Positions 53,460 to 63,671 of a stretch of DNA of 64,000 bases are shown one piece after another (the first letter of the stretch is position 1; every line of letters starts with the position of its first letter). The translations under genes were made by a program, and so were the position numbers. This DNA comes from Spirochaetaceae bacterium (GTDB lineage: Bacteria; Spirochaetota; Leptospiria; Leptospirales; Leptonemataceae), in contig PBUB01000002.1 of NCBI GenBank assembly GCA_002729885.1, positions 301,157-365,156 of the forward strand, given 5' to 3'. Under the pieces are notes generated by a model that was given only the letters and a program-made list of their open reading frames with translations, was not told where the DNA came from and did not search any database.

Positions 53460-54473
53460 CTATGGGTTCTTTGCCTTGAATCGTTCTGCGAGATAGTCCA
53501 GAGCCTGGATTTCAGCATCTCGGGCCCATTGATTCCTGGAAGCATTGAAGTTATGATCCCCTCGAGGGACCAGGACAAGTTTCGTGAATGGAATTCCATA
53601 TTGTCTGGCTTTCCAGTAAAAGCTAATGCTCTGGGTGGCCGGTACCAGACGATCCTGCTGTCCATGAATCAGTAGCATCGGTGGGGCATATCTATGCAGC
53701 TGTGCGCCAGGGGATATCTCCTGGAACTTTTCATTCATAAAGGCTCTTTTCTTCACCAGATTCGTTTGATGGCTTTCTGGAGCCTCGGGAAGGTATCGTT
53801 CGAGAATGGTCTTAATTCCTGGAGAGCCTACCTGATACAGCTCCCCGGGCTCCATGGGCGCATAAAATGAAACCACCGCCACTGGAGGGTAGGCGTCAGC
53901 ACGAATTCGAGAGCGTTCGAATTCCGGAGAATCTGAATTCCCGGTATCTGTGGAGGAGACTGCCGCGTTGTCCTTTCTGGTAAGTTCCAGGCCGGTCATT
54001 ACAGCAATGTGCCCGCCGGAGGAAAAACCCATAATGGCAATTTTCTGAGGTGGAATATTGAAGTCGGAGGCATGGGTCTGTAGGTAGCGAAAAGCCTGGA
54101 TGCTATCTTCAATGGGGGCCATCCCTCTGTAGGCTGGCGAAACCCGGTGCTCTATGGAGAAGGCTTTGATTCCCCGATCGTTTAAAGCATCGATCCAATC
54201 TTGAAACAAAGGCATATCCGGGCCCTTGATGGACCAACCGCCACCATGAATGAAAATTATGGCGCCCACCGGCTCTTCACCGCCAGTGGGGTAGGATAGC
54301 ATGGTAAGCTCTTCCGGATCTTCGGAGTAAACGATCTCTTTCGTGCCGTCCGGTCGGAAATAGAGACTCCTGTGCACCAGATCCTGTCTGAGGTTGGCAT
54401 TCAACGAGCAGCTGAGTAGGCTGAGCAAAAGGAGCATAATTCCAGGCAGGCTACGCGCCGTCGTTTTGATCAT
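53460..54473 (-). CDS. Alpha/beta-hydrolase lipoprotein (BD-FAE/esterase type)
   Basis: The signal of 22-24 residues ends LLSLLSCSLN with a lipobox Cys, so it is anchored in the envelope. The HSL-like esterase core has HGGGWSIKG (oxyanion), IMGFSSGGHIAVM with the GxSxG nucleophile Ser, HGQQDRLVP (acid Asp) and RGDHNF (His). Carboxylesterase or lipid-deacylase activity is likely. ATG 54473 is chosen for AGGAAAGG about 7 bases upstream; the frame extends to 54557. Confidence 0.85.
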   Translation of the reverse strand: MIKTTARSLPGIMLLLLSLLSCSLNANLRQDLVHRSLYFRPDGTKEIVYSEDPEELTMLSYPTGGEEPVGAIIFIHGGGWSIKGPDMPLFQDWIDALNDRGIKAFSIEHRVSPAYRGMAPIEDSIQAFRYLQTHASDFNIPPQKIAIMGFSSGGHIAVMTGLELTRKDNAAVSSTDTGNSDSPEFERSRIRADAYPPVAVVSFYAPMEPGELYQVGSPGIKTILERYLPEAPESHQTNLVKKRAFMNEKFQEISPGAQLHRYAPPMLLIHGQQDRLVPATQSISFYWKARQYGIPFTKLVLVPRGDHNFNASRNQWARDAEIQALDYLAERFKAKNP

Positions 54474-54573
54474 AATTCTACCTTTCCTGGAATCATATTT
54501 CATGCCCAACTCCCGGTGCATCTGGCCAGATGGCACAGAGCAAGAATACCAGAGCACCAGATGCCGGACTGGA

Positions 54574-54993
54574 TCAGTAAATACCCAGCATCATCTGCGC
54601 CTCTTCTGAGGCCATTTCTCTTGGATTCCACGGAGGTGAAAAGACAATCTCCACTTCTGCATCTTCTATACCTTCCACCCGGAGGCAGGCTCCATGGACC
54701 GCGGTTTGAATCTGGGGCCCTACAGGACAGCCCATAGAAGTAAGAGTCATTGTTACCAGGGCTCTATCACCATCCAGCTGCACATCGTACACCAGGCCCA
54801 GCTCGGTAATGGCTATTCCAATCTCTGGATCCGCAACTGTGCCAATTTCTTTCCAGATCTGGTCGATAGTCTCCGTCTGACTACCGGGGGCGGAAGGCCC
54901 TGAAGCTTCGGTGGAGCCGGATGCAGGCGCGGACTCCGGTGCAGAGGGCTCGGCCGAGGCATCGATTTGTGGATTTTGGGTTTCGTCTGACAT
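54574..54993 (-). CDS. MIP18/DUF59 iron-sulfur assembly protein with acidic leader
   Basis: The C-terminal 95 residues are a DUF59/MIP18 domain: VADPEIGIAITELGLVYDV, ALVTMTLTSMGCPVGP (the conserved Cys in TSMGCP), then VEIVFSPPWNPREMASEEA, as in SufT and PaaD-like cluster-maturation factors. The first 40 residues are a low-complexity Ser/Ala/Pro/Glu tail not found in typical members. The start is ATG 54993 (139 residues); the frame extends to 55077 without a better start. Confidence 0.88.
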   Translation of the reverse strand: MSDETQNPQIDASAEPSAPESAPASGSTEASGPSAPGSQTETIDQIWKEIGTVADPEIGIAITELGLVYDVQLDGDRALVTMTLTSMGCPVGPQIQTAVHGACLRVEGIEDAEVEIVFSPPWNPREMASEEAQMMLGIY

Positions 54994-55230
54994 TGTATGG
55001 TTAGTATAGCGGCTGCTTCTTGCACGGTCAACACCGAGGTAGTTTTCCACGCACCATGATTCTGGTCCGAAATCCATAAGGCCAGAGAGCTGTAGCCTGA
55101 CGCCTGCGGAGTCCCACTCAGGAAGTTGGACTCAAAGCAATTAACCTGAAATCATTTTTCCGCCCAAAGGGACGGGCGGCCAGGGGGCGGCTACGGTGCT
55201 TCGCCCACCAGAATCATCGCCGATTACTGA

Positions 55231-55893
55231 TTAATCTTTGGAAAGCAGGGCTACATGGAACTTTCGATCCACAAGACCATTCATATTGCTTTCCACCGTT
55301 TCGCTATGATCCTGAAAATCCACCAGCTTCAGTCCGGTGTTTTCGAGAACTTCCAGCAGATCATTCCGGTTGTAGGTGCGAAATCCATGCTTTACCACCG
55401 GCAGATTGGCCATAAATGCCTTTTCTCCCAGGCCAATGGCCACTTTTCCTTCCTGCCGTAAAATTCTGCGAAACTCCTGAAATAATGCTCCGGGATCTTT
55501 CCAGAAGTAGATACTGTTAACGGTTAGAATGGCATCGATGGAGTTCGCTTCAAGAGGAATGGAGTTACCGTCATAGAGCATAAAGTTGAGCTTCGTTCCA
55601 GGTGTTGTTGCACCGGTGGCACTCTTCGCTTCTTCCTGCATTGTGGCAGAAATTTCCAGACCGGTGTAGCTGGCCGGATTGTAATTCTCAAGTAGTTCCC
55701 GAATATGACCGCCATTTCCATGACCTACCTCCGCCAGAGAGGAACCCGGTTTTAAGCCCAACGCCGCCGCGGATTTGCGAATCATATTAATATTTGTGCT
55801 GAGCATTCGCTGACCAACAGCAATTCCATCTTCGCCGGTGGGATTTCCTAATTGGGCGGCCAGGTTGCGGGCTTCTTCTTCGCTCATTTCCAT
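55231..55893 (-). CDS. Class I SAM-dependent methyltransferase
   Basis: The 220-residue protein has motif I SSLAEVGHGNGGHIRELL, a modified GxGxG with EVGHGNGG, then YTGLEISATMQEEAKS (acidic residue after beta-2), SIDAILTVNSIYFWKDP (motif II region) and FRRILRQEGKVAIGL (motif III), the pattern of the Methyltransf_11 group. The substrate cannot be predicted. The gene starts at ATG 55893 and there is no obvious operon partner. Confidence 0.85.
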   Translation of the reverse strand: MEMSEEEARNLAAQLGNPTGEDGIAVGQRMLSTNINMIRKSAAALGLKPGSSLAEVGHGNGGHIRELLENYNPASYTGLEISATMQEEAKSATGATTPGTKLNFMLYDGNSIPLEANSIDAILTVNSIYFWKDPGALFQEFRRILRQEGKVAIGLGEKAFMANLPVVKHGFRTYNRNDLLEVLENTGLKLVDFQDHSETVESNMNGLVDRKFHVALLSKD

Positions 55894-56032
55894 AATGAGC
55901 CATTTTTAGTGGTCCGGGAGATTTCAGGAAACCAAAGAAATATCATGCGCTGCAGGATTTCTGGAATCGAGACCAGAAAGCGCTACTTCAGGGAAGGGGG
56001 TCTCGGGAGCAGGAAGGCGTAGAAATAAATAA

Positions 56033-56059
56033 AAAAGCCCGCCATAAGGGCGGGCTTTA
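56033..56059 (-). terminator. Intrinsic terminator of the pyrophosphatase gene
   Basis: On the minus strand AAAGCCCGCC (56058 downward) pairs with GGCGGGCTTT with a five-base loop, followed by TTTTTTATTTATTT. It is about 80 bases past the hppA stop. Confidence 0.9.
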
Positions 56060-56140
56060 AAGAAGCTCGAATCATGAGGCGTGGAAACAAAATCGCCATG
56101 CCTCATGATATATCAGAGCTTCGCTTCCATGCGATGTGTC

Positions 56141-58354
56141 TTATACTTTGATCAAAGCGCCTGCCATTTTCAGCATAGGAGCAATAACCAGAGCCACAAC
56201 ACTCATCAGCTTGATCAGAATGTTAATGGAAGGACCGGAAGTATCTTTCAGAGGATCACCTACAGTATCGCCCACAACAGCAGCTTTATGCGGATCGGAG
56301 CCTTTTTTGTAAGTGGTTCCATCGATATCCACTCCGCCTTCGAACATCTTCTTGGCGTTGTCCCAGGCACCACCAGCGTTGGACTGGAAGATCGCCATAA
56401 GAACACCGGATACAGTAACCCCGGCCAGAAGACCGCCCAGAGCCTGAGCTCCGAACAGAAAGCCAATCACTACTGGAGTGATTACAGCCAGAAGACCTGG
56501 AAGAATCATCTCTCGAATTGCAGCTTTGGTAGAGATCTCAACGCATTTCGCGTATTCTGCTTTTCCGTCTGCTGCATCGAAGATTGCTCGGTCTTTTTCA
56601 GTAATCTTTTCGAAGTCATTGTCATACTTCTTCATGATACCCAGAGCTTCTTTCAATTCAGGGATATTATGAAACTGACGACGAACTTCAGCAATCATAT
56701 CCATGGCTGCACGTCCTACAGCTCCCATTGCCAGAGCAGAGAACAGAAAGGGAAGCATACCGCCAATGAATAGACCGGCCATAACCAGTGGATTGGCCAC
56801 ATCGATTACGCTGATGCCAGCCTGGCTCATAAATGCTGAGAACAGTGCCAGAGCCGTTAGAGCAGCTGAGGCGATGGCAAATCCTTTACCAATGGCTGCA
56901 GTAGTGTTACCTACAGCATCCAGCTTGTCTGTTCTTTCGCGTACTTCCGGAGGAAGTTCGGACATCTCGGCAATACCACCTGCGTTGTCTGAAATTGGAC
57001 CGTATGCATCTACGGCCAGCTGAATACCGGTGTTGGCCAGCATTCCCAGAGCTCCAATGGCAATACCATACAGACCTGCGAAGGAATAGGCGAAGAAGAT
57101 ACCGGTAGCGATTACCAGAATTGGTAGCGCAGTGGACTGCATACCAACGCCCAGACCGGCGATGATGTTTGTTGCAGATCCGGTAGTGGATTGCTTAACA
57201 ATAGATTTCACAGGTCCTGTGCCAGTGCCTGTGTAATGCTCGGTAATAAAACCTACAGCCAGACCGGCAACCAGACCGCCAATGGCAGCCACAAATACGC
57301 CGTAGCTATGGAAGGTTCTTTCTTCTCCAGTCAGGATGCCTTTTTCAGTCCACTGATCGGGAAGCATGTAATCAATAGCAAACCATGCGCCTACCAGCAT
57401 CAATGCTGCTGCAATCAATTCGCCTACGTTCAGAGCTGTTTGAGGATTTCCGCCTTCTTTTACTCTTACGAAGAAAGTTCCAATAATGGAAACTACAATA
57501 CCGATTCCAGCCAGAACCAGAGGAAGCAGAACTGCGCCCAGAGGTCCAATTCCACCAAACTCTTCCTGGGATGTTCCCAGAGCTCCCATAAAAGTAGCTC
57601 CCAGAACCATGGAACCCAGGATGGATCCTACATAGGATTCGAAAAGGTCAGCACCCATACCGGCTACGTCCCCTACGTTATCGCCCACGTTGTCGGCAAT
57701 GGTTGCAGGGTTCAGAGGATGGTCTTCTGGAATTCCAGCTTCTACTTTACCCACCAGGTCGGCGCCCACGTCAGCCGCTTTGGTGTAGATACCGCCGCCC
57801 ACACGAGCGAACAGTGCTATGGAAGAAGCGCCCAGGGAGAACCCGGACAGAATGTTCAGTACTTTGTTGGTAGCAGCGCCATCGAATCCGTAGATGTTTT
57901 CGTAGATGGCGAATAGACCCGCCAGGCCAATGATTCCCAGACCTACCACGGAAAGACCCATAACAGACCCTCCGGAGAAAGCGATGGAAAGCGCTTTTTC
58001 CAGAGAAGTTCGGGCTCCGTTTGTGGTTCGAACATTGGCCTTGGTGGCCACTCGCATTCCGAGGAAACCAGCCAGTCCGGAACACAGAGCCCCTACAAAG
58101 AAGCTTACTGCTACCAGCCAGGAGGAGGTTTCTTCGCTAGCTGTAACACCAAGTAGAATGGCTACAGCAAGAACAAAGATAATGAGTACTTTATACTCAG
58201 CCCTTAGAAAGGCCATTGCACCATCGGCGATGTGCTTGCCGATGCTTTTCATTTTATCTGTTCCTTCGTCCTGCTTACCGATCCATGCGGTTCGCCAGAA
58301 GCTGAACAGAAGGGCAAGAACGCCCGATCCGATCGCAAGATACACGTATTCCAT
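56141..58354 (-). CDS. hppA: Membrane-bound ion-pumping inorganic pyrophosphatase
   Basis: This single-subunit pump couples pyrophosphate hydrolysis to H+ and/or Na+ export. The 737-residue protein has about 16 spans and the expected active-site motifs: [19 protein letters not shown] with [19 protein letters not shown], then [13 protein letters not shown], and the C-terminal [28 protein letters not shown] carries the Ala seen in K+-dependent family members, so K+ should stimulate it; K+-independent enzymes have Lys there. AAGGAG lies 8 bases before ATG 58354, and a strong terminator follows. Confidence 0.96.
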   Translation of the reverse strand: MEYVYLAIGSGVLALLFSFWRTAWIGKQDEGTDKMKSIGKHIADGAMAFLRAEYKVLIIFVLAVAILLGVTASEETSSWLVAVSFFVGALCSGLAGFLGMRVATKANVRTTNGARTSLEKALSIAFSGGSVMGLSVVGLGIIGLAGLFAIYENIYGFDGAATNKVLNILSGFSLGASSIALFARVGGGIYTKAADVGADLVGKVEAGIPEDHPLNPATIADNVGDNVGDVAGMGADLFESYVGSILGSMVLGATFMGALGTSQEEFGGIGPLGAVLLPLVLAGIGIVVSIIGTFFVRVKEGGNPQTALNVGELIAAALMLVGAWFAIDYMLPDQWTEKGILTGEERTFHSYGVFVAAIGGLVAGLAVGFITEHYTGTGTGPVKSIVKQSTTGSATNIIAGLGVGMQSTALPILVIATGIFFAYSFAGLYGIAIGALGMLANTGIQLAVDAYGPISDNAGGIAEMSELPPEVRERTDKLDAVGNTTAAIGKGFAIASAALTALALFSAFMSQAGISVIDVANPLVMAGLFIGGMLPFLFSALAMGAVGRAAMDMIAEVRRQFHNIPELKEALGIMKKYDNDFEKITEKDRAIFDAADGKAEYAKCVEISTKAAIREMILPGLLAVITPVVIGFLFGAQALGGLLAGVTVSGVLMAIFQSNAGGAWDNAKKMFEGGVDIDGTTYKKGSDPHKAAVVGDTVGDPLKDTSGPSINILIKLMSVVALVIAPMLKMAGALIKV

Positions 58355-58570
58355 GTAATCTTCTCCTTATATTAATGATTGCGCACGGCATCGCTGCTTT
58401 GCGCCCGAAAGCAGTAGCTTGAGGCTTTTTCCTGGGCTTCAAGCTTCTGCATGGCCGGAGAACCGGCCTTTCCCGGCCCGGAACGGTGTCGAATGAATCA
58501 AGTTCTGGTGAGATTCATCGAAGATGGAATATAGGACCATTCCCATCTCGCCAGGAAGGCCATCAGCACA

Positions 58571-60070
58571 ATGACTGCCCTACATCTGTCAAGCCGAAAA
58601 CCCTGCACCCGTTGTGTCTCCCGTGGCAGGCCGGCACTGAGTAAAGCCCCAGTTCAGAAGCGCCCTTTCTGGTGGGGATTCAGACTCTACTTTTTGCCTT
58701 TCTGTAATCCTCTGGCGCTACCGGGAGGAGCATGGCCAGGGTTTATGATGGTCCTGCTTCTGGCCCTGGCCCCATCTCTTCTGAAAGCAGAGGCAGGGGA
58801 AAATACCGGTGTGGAAGAAGCAGACCAGAGGCGGGATCAAAGAAACCTGGAGTCCGCGGAGCAGGCTTTCCAATCCGGCTTTGCCACCGAGGCCGAGCAT
58901 TATCTAAGCCGCATTCCCCCGGACTCATCATTACAGGAATCAAGGCAGCTTCTGGAACTGAAAGTAATGCTGGGTTTGCACCGAGGAGATCTCCCTGGTG
59001 CCCGGCAGGGGCTCAGACGAATCTTTCGGGGATCCGAGATCCAGGCCCAGTCCGCTTCTCCATTTTCCATTTATCTAGCTGAAGAGCTGATTTTGCTCAG
59101 ACAGTTTCCCGCTTTGCAGATCTTCGCATCCCGATTTTCCAGCATGCCCTGGTCCAGTTTCAGTTCCACTCTGGAATCCAGTCAGTATCCAATCTTTGTT
59201 TGTCAATTCAAGAGAGAGGAGGGTTCCCTGGAGACCCTCAGTGGTAGCCCCCTGGACAAGCATCTACAGTTCGCCAATGCTCTGGCTTTTTCGGAGATTC
59301 GCGGCCGGCGGATGAAAGATGGGGACCGCTTGCAGCTGGAAATCCTGGGATCCGTTTACCAGGGATATTCCAGAGTGCGCGCTCAGCTGGACTCAGAGCC
59401 GTCCTCCGATACGGAGCAGCTTAGGAATCATCTCCGGCTGTGTCGGGAGCGCCTGGCGCAGGAAAGGTCATCGGAACTCTCTGCAGCTGACTCCCGCTGG
59501 CTGGAGGAATATCTATACCGACTGCATTTTGCCGGTTGGGCTCTGGACGGATCGGCAGGAAGTAGTTTTGAGTTCGCAGATTTTCTGCTACGTCAGAGTG
59601 ATGGTGACCGTGGAAGCCTGGAGGCGTTGTACCTGTTTCGCAGAACGCTGGATCAGTTGCTTCTGGCAGAGAGCTTTCGTTTTAGCTCTCACGACGAGGA
59701 GAAAGACGCTCAGAACAGCCGATTGAATCAGATGGCGGACGTATTGCGAAAGATTCAATTCCTCTATGCTAGAATGGAAATGGAATCGGACCGGACCTCT
59801 GTCATGGCCCTGGCCGATTCCATAGAGAATTATCTTTTCTCGACTCGCACAGAACAGGACTTCCTGGAAATGCAGCGTTCTTTGCTGGATGCCTGCGGGG
59901 AAAACCGAAGAAACCGGGAAGCGCTGGTCCTGCTTATTGAACTCAGTCCGATCGAGAAGCGAAAGGGGCTGGAGGATTTGCTCCTGGACAGAGACCAGGA
60001 TCGGGATTCCAGAGAGCTTCTGGCATTGATGTCCTATCGCTACGGGGCCCTGGCCCAGTCCATGCCCTGA
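58571..60070 (+). CDS. Exported or membrane-anchored helical protein, unknown
   Basis: The 499-residue protein has a hydrophobic stretch at about residues 56-72 (FMMVLLLALAPSLLKAEA), so a signal peptide or anchor is likely and the true start may be later than ATG 58571. The rest is strongly helical and charged (QRNLESAEQAFQSGFATEAE, LGLHRGDLPGARQGLRRIF), like TPR- or solenoid-type scaffolds, but no catalytic motif is visible. AGGAAGG lies about 11 bases before ATG 58571. The function is not recognised. It is convergent with the cyclase gene, 12 bases away. Confidence 0.6.
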   Translation: MTALHLSSRKPCTRCVSRGRPALSKAPVQKRPFWWGFRLYFLPFCNPLALPGGAWPGFMMVLLLALAPSLLKAEAGENTGVEEADQRRDQRNLESAEQAFQSGFATEAEHYLSRIPPDSSLQESRQLLELKVMLGLHRGDLPGARQGLRRIFRGSEIQAQSASPFSIYLAEELILLRQFPALQIFASRFSSMPWSSFSSTLESSQYPIFVCQFKREEGSLETLSGSPLDKHLQFANALAFSEIRGRRMKDGDRLQLEILGSVYQGYSRVRAQLDSEPSSDTEQLRNHLRLCRERLAQERSSELSAADSRWLEEYLYRLHFAGWALDGSAGSSFEFADFLLRQSDGDRGSLEALYLFRRTLDQLLLAESFRFSSHDEEKDAQNSRLNQMADVLRKIQFLYARMEMESDRTSVMALADSIENYLFSTRTEQDFLEMQRSLLDACGENRRNREALVLLIELSPIEKRKGLEDLLLDRDQDRDSRELLALMSYRYGALAQSMP

Positions 60071-60082
60071 AGCCTTTCTGTT

Positions 60083-61540
60083 TCATGGTATTGTTAATCG
60101 CACAACGCGGGTAGGTTTGCCCACACCTTTTAACGTAGCTTCTCTTTGCTCTGAACTGAGCCTCTGGCTGGATACGATCTCTTCGATTCCGGGATGGTTC
60201 CACACTGTGTCTGTGATCCAGACTTCGCCCGAGCCGGCCAGACCCTGGACTCTGGCTGCAACGTTTACGGATTGGCCAAAGTAATCCAGGCGATCGTCTG
60301 TCATAACGGCCAGGGCCGGTCCTTCGTTGATTCCAACTTTCAGGCCCAGTTCATATCCCTGCTGTTTCCATTTCTCGTTTAAAGAGTTCAATCGATTAAG
60401 CATTTCCAGCGCTGCCAGCAATCCATCTATGGGTCTTGAAAATGTGGCCATTATTGCATCTCCCATGGTCTTTACAATGGCCCCTTTATGGTGTCGCACA
60501 GTGTCTGTCAGTTCTTTGAAGTGATCCTGCACAAGTCTGTAGGCGATGAGATCTCCGGCCTGGTCATACATCTCTGTGCTTCCCCGTAGATCCGTAAATA
60601 ATATTGTAAGGCTTTTGATGTTCAGATTCAGATTTGGCGAAAGGTGCTGAATTCGAAACAGATCCCGGAAGCTCTGATTGTTAAGTAGCTCCCGAGCGGT
60701 AAGGAAGGGCAGCACTTTCGTGGGATGCTCCGTGGCGATTTCTACAATCTTTTCCGGATTGGGTTGCAAATACACTGTGCCGGTTCTTATGCCTGTGCGA
60801 TTGTGCACATGAACTATGTAATTTCCAGGCGGAACCTTCTTTTCGAAAGGCACAAATCCTGATGGTAGCAGTTCAATATGCAATTCATCGCCCGGATCTT
60901 TTGCATTTTTATCTACAACGAAAAACGACCCGGAGTTCGCATCCACGGTGGCCACCTGAAGCATATGGCCCTGACCATTGGGCTGCTGATCGGTTAATCG
61001 AATGCCAAACGAATAGCTACTTTCTGGCTCCAGAACTTCAAAGCCGCGAATAGTGGATTCTATCCAGTTCAATAGTTCAGTGGATTTCTGAAAGTTCGGG
61101 GAGAAATGATAGCGAAAGTAACTTTCAATGTTTGACAGAGGATCTATAGAAAGCTGATGCACGGATTGATGGATGCGAAAGGCCACCTCAACATGGTCAT
61201 CGAGCTGCGTAGGAACGAAGAGATTGCAAACGTAGCAATGGAAGGATTCTCCCTCGATTTGGTCCAGTTCCTGATGTGAGTGGACAATGCCTACACATTT
61301 AGGGCAGGTCAGATTATACAGAAAATCGAACATGCCCACCTTGGCCGCATGAACAAATGTATCCACTGCTTCCTGCTCTACCAGGTTGAAGTCCCTGGCG
61401 AAGGTATATGGATTGATTCGATTCAGTTCCCAGTCATCCATTTCCGGCAATTGATCCTGCAGGGTCTTCAGGACTTTTTGCGGAAGGCTGGCATAGGATT
61501 TCAGGGATTCGAATTTCTGGTCCAGAACAGCTCGATTCAT
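60083..61540 (-). CDS. Adenylate/guanylate cyclase (class III) with DUF5939-type N-terminus
   Basis: The C-terminal 170 residues are a class III nucleotide cyclase domain: SLTILFTDLRGSTEMYDQ (first metal-binding Asp), KGAIVKTMGDAIMATF (second Asp), GLKVGINEGPALAV and DYFGQSVNVAARVQGLAGSGE. The N-terminal 290 residues include a putative zinc site (LTCPKCVGIVHS and FHCYVCNLF, two CxxC). A beta-rich region follows (PPGNYIVHVHNRTG), as in DUF5939-type cyclases. It would make cAMP (or cGMP). The start is ATG 61540 (485 residues); a TTG at 61576 is an alternative. Confidence 0.88.
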   Translation of the reverse strand: MNRAVLDQKFESLKSYASLPQKVLKTLQDQLPEMDDWELNRINPYTFARDFNLVEQEAVDTFVHAAKVGMFDFLYNLTCPKCVGIVHSHQELDQIEGESFHCYVCNLFVPTQLDDHVEVAFRIHQSVHQLSIDPLSNIESYFRYHFSPNFQKSTELLNWIESTIRGFEVLEPESSYSFGIRLTDQQPNGQGHMLQVATVDANSGSFFVVDKNAKDPGDELHIELLPSGFVPFEKKVPPGNYIVHVHNRTGIRTGTVYLQPNPEKIVEIATEHPTKVLPFLTARELLNNQSFRDLFRIQHLSPNLNLNIKSLTILFTDLRGSTEMYDQAGDLIAYRLVQDHFKELTDTVRHHKGAIVKTMGDAIMATFSRPIDGLLAALEMLNRLNSLNEKWKQQGYELGLKVGINEGPALAVMTDDRLDYFGQSVNVAARVQGLAGSGEVWITDTVWNHPGIEEIVSSQRLSSEQREATLKGVGKPTRVVRLTIP

Positions 61541-61702
61541 GGCTGCAAAGTAAGCCCGGGATAGATTGGGCGGCAATAATTATTTGTATGTGCAAATGAT
61601 GAAGGGCCGCTTTATTGCCGGGATTACGCTAATGCGTGGATGCCTCTGGCAAGTGAGCCAACTGTCGCCTCTCTCGAGCCCCGGGCATTCGGCATCAGGC
61701 AA

Positions 61703-62155
61703 CTATTTGCCCGGCGAAGGCCATCCGGACGGAACCGAGTCATCCACCTGACCCACTCCCACTTCGCTCATATTCATAGTTTGCAGAAAAAGCTTATTAA
61801 AAGCGCTGCTGTCTGCCGGATCCTGGAAGCGAATGGTTACCAGGGTAGACTTTCCATTTTCATCATGAAACCCCATGTCCACGAAACGGCCACCTGGCTT
61901 CATGGTGATTAGAAGGCCCAGTTTTCCATCGCTCTTTTCATCATAAGCCTTTTCTACAGAAAAACGCATTCCCCTTTCGGTCATGGCATCTATCAAGGCA
62001 GGGATGAATTTTCCTACAGGCTGGGATGAGCGATAGATTCGCTTCTGGGCCATGAGGCTGCCGCTGGTAAATAGTAGAATGGCCAGCGCCAGGACAGCTT
62101 TGTGGGGCATAGGTGAATGAAAAAGAGAAGATCGTGATTTGCGAAATGGTTTCAT
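61703..62155 (-). CDS. Exported protein, unknown
   Basis: A signal peptide (HKAVLALAILLFTSGSLMAQ) is followed by a 115-residue domain with mixed alpha/beta pattern (FIPALIDAMTERGMRFSVEK, LGLLITMKPGGRFVDMGF) and no catalytic motif. Several ATG codons are possible; ATG 62155 has GGAAG 8 bases upstream, while the frame reaches back to 62197. It is divergent from the small FliG-C-like gene, 117 bases away. The function is unknown. Confidence 0.6.
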   Translation of the reverse strand: MKPFRKSRSSLFHSPMPHKAVLALAILLFTSGSLMAQKRIYRSSQPVGKFIPALIDAMTERGMRFSVEKAYDEKSDGKLGLLITMKPGGRFVDMGFHDENGKSTLVTIRFQDPADSSAFNKLFLQTMNMSEVGVGQVDDSVPSGWPSPGK

Positions 62156-62272
62156 ATTCGTGCTTCCAGTATTGATATTAGCGTGATTTCCAGGCATTGT
62201 CTGCCTCTTAATTCATCGGCCCTGTCCGCTTTTCCTTGACACCAATCCAATCCAAAAACATGCGAAAGGTGC

Positions 62273-62599
62273 GTGATAGAAAAGGTAAACCAGCTTCTTT
62301 TTTTCGATAATCTGGCACTGTACTATGTTCTCCGGGAGATTCCGCCTGTAGTTCTGGCCAGGGCATTTCTGACGGTGGATTCTCGCCTCAGCGGCAGTCT
62401 CCTGGGGTTAATGGATCCTGAGCAAAGGACCATGGTTCATGCATTGATGATCAAGGAAAATGACGAAGATACAGAGAAAAACGATCAATCAGCCCACGCT
62501 CTCATTGATATGGCCAATGAACTCATAAAAAAAGGAATCATCCGAAAGGAAGGCCCCCATTTTCGCGGAGTGCAGGCAGCCGAGGAATCCCAGGGCTAA
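62273..62599 (+). CDS. FliG C-terminal-domain-like protein
   Basis: The first half aligns by eye with the FliG C-terminal (motor torque) domain: LLFFDNLALYYVLREIPPVV recalls FliG segments of the form IVLLDDRAIQKVLREIDTEE. LARAFLTVDSRLSGSLLGLM then matches the following ALKGASEEVREKI-type helix. Only about 108 residues are present, so the FliG N- and middle domains are missing. It starts at GTG 62273 with AAAGG close upstream and is followed by no flagellar gene. A truncated motor-switch-like role is inference; homology could be incidental. Confidence 0.5.
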   Translation: MIEKVNQLLFFDNLALYYVLREIPPVVLARAFLTVDSRLSGSLLGLMDPEQRTMVHALMIKENDEDTEKNDQSAHALIDMANELIKKGIIRKEGPHFRGVQAAEESQG

Positions 62600-62680
62600 A
62601 GAAAGCCCCGTTGATTCCGCTGGAATGCCAGACCCGGGGCAGCTCGGACGTCTGGCTCGACTCCAGAAGGATCTTATTCT

Positions 62681-63613
62681 TTACTCATCCTTGCCCACCA
62701 GTCGCTTCAGGCCATTCCAGATCTTTCGCCATTTCCAGATGATTACTGCCAGAATGGCCAGCCAGAGAATGTTTTCCAGCATCCAGTAGCTCAATGCAAG
62801 AAGGGAATTCGTAATGTTGATAAATGCATTTCCGTATTTTGGCACTTCGATCTCGGTGGCTGCTTCCGGGCCCTGGACGGAGATATTGACTGTGGCCCAC
62901 TGCACTCGATCCCGGATTTTCCATTTTTCAAATTTGGCCTGATCCTGCTGATCCTCGGAACTGGAGATCAGGTTTTCTGCCTGAATCTGATTTTGAGCAT
63001 TGGTTCGATTCTGAAGGGCCTGCCTTCGCAGAGTTCTTAGCTGCTCTCGATCCAGCTTAATGCTCTGCCACACAAGATCCGCTGTATGGTCCGTAACATC
63101 CACCGAGGATTCCTTCAGCTTTCCTGCAGCTTCCAATTCTTTTAGCGCCTCATAAAGACGATCCGAAGAGATGCGCAACGTAGCCTGAAACTGCTGCGTT
63201 CCATAGGCATAGGTTCTGGAGGAGGACAAGAAGCCGTACTTTCTGGCCACTTCAAAGGCAACCTTTCTGGATTCCAGTATAGAGTCCGAGCTAAAGTTTA
63301 ACTGTATGGAATACTCCAGCATGCGATCGCTGGCTGCCTCGGAAACATCCATAGGAAGGATACTCAGGGTGGCTTCTTCCGGGCTTGCTTCTAACTTCTT
63401 TTCCTGAGCGCCCGTGGCCTCTTCGGACAGACTTCGTTCCCGGGCAGGAGCCTGGGCTACATCTTCCGACTCCATGGCTCCATAGTCTTCGGACTTCATG
63501 GCATCTGTGGCGCCAGGTTGTTCTGAAGCCTGGTCACAACCAGATGCCAGGACCAGAGTATAGATGAATAATACCAACCAGAAACGTTTCATAAACCATA
63601 GACGGAATTTCAT
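62681..63613 (-). CDS. DUF4349 lipoprotein
   Basis: The 310-residue protein has a lipobox (IYTLVLASGCDQA), an acidic/Ser linker, a DUF4349 domain (about 95-270: MLEYSIQLNFSSDSILESRK, KYGFLSSSRTYAYGTQQFQA, ATVNISVQG) and a C-terminal membrane helix (NILWLAILAVIIWKWRKIW). The family function is unknown; it often pairs an outer lipid anchor with a second membrane segment. ATG 63592 is an alternative start giving a shorter signal. It is divergent from the gene cut by the window end, with an overlapping CATG at the two possible starts. Confidence 0.82.
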   Translation of the reverse strand: MKFRLWFMKRFWLVLFIYTLVLASGCDQASEQPGATDAMKSEDYGAMESEDVAQAPARERSLSEEATGAQEKKLEASPEEATLSILPMDVSEAASDRMLEYSIQLNFSSDSILESRKVAFEVARKYGFLSSSRTYAYGTQQFQATLRISSDRLYEALKELEAAGKLKESSVDVTDHTADLVWQSIKLDREQLRTLRRQALQNRTNAQNQIQAENLISSSEDQQDQAKFEKWKIRDRVQWATVNISVQGPEAATEIEVPKYGNAFINITNSLLALSYWMLENILWLAILAVIIWKWRKIWNGLKRLVGKDE

Positions 63614-63671
63614 GTCTTTCGGTTCAATTCAGCTTGCAGTTCGGCCCACGAATGGTTATCTTCGACTTCTT

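Noticed and set aside
57191..57916. 241-residue plus-strand frame
   Set aside because: It is antisense to hppA, a firmly identified gene.
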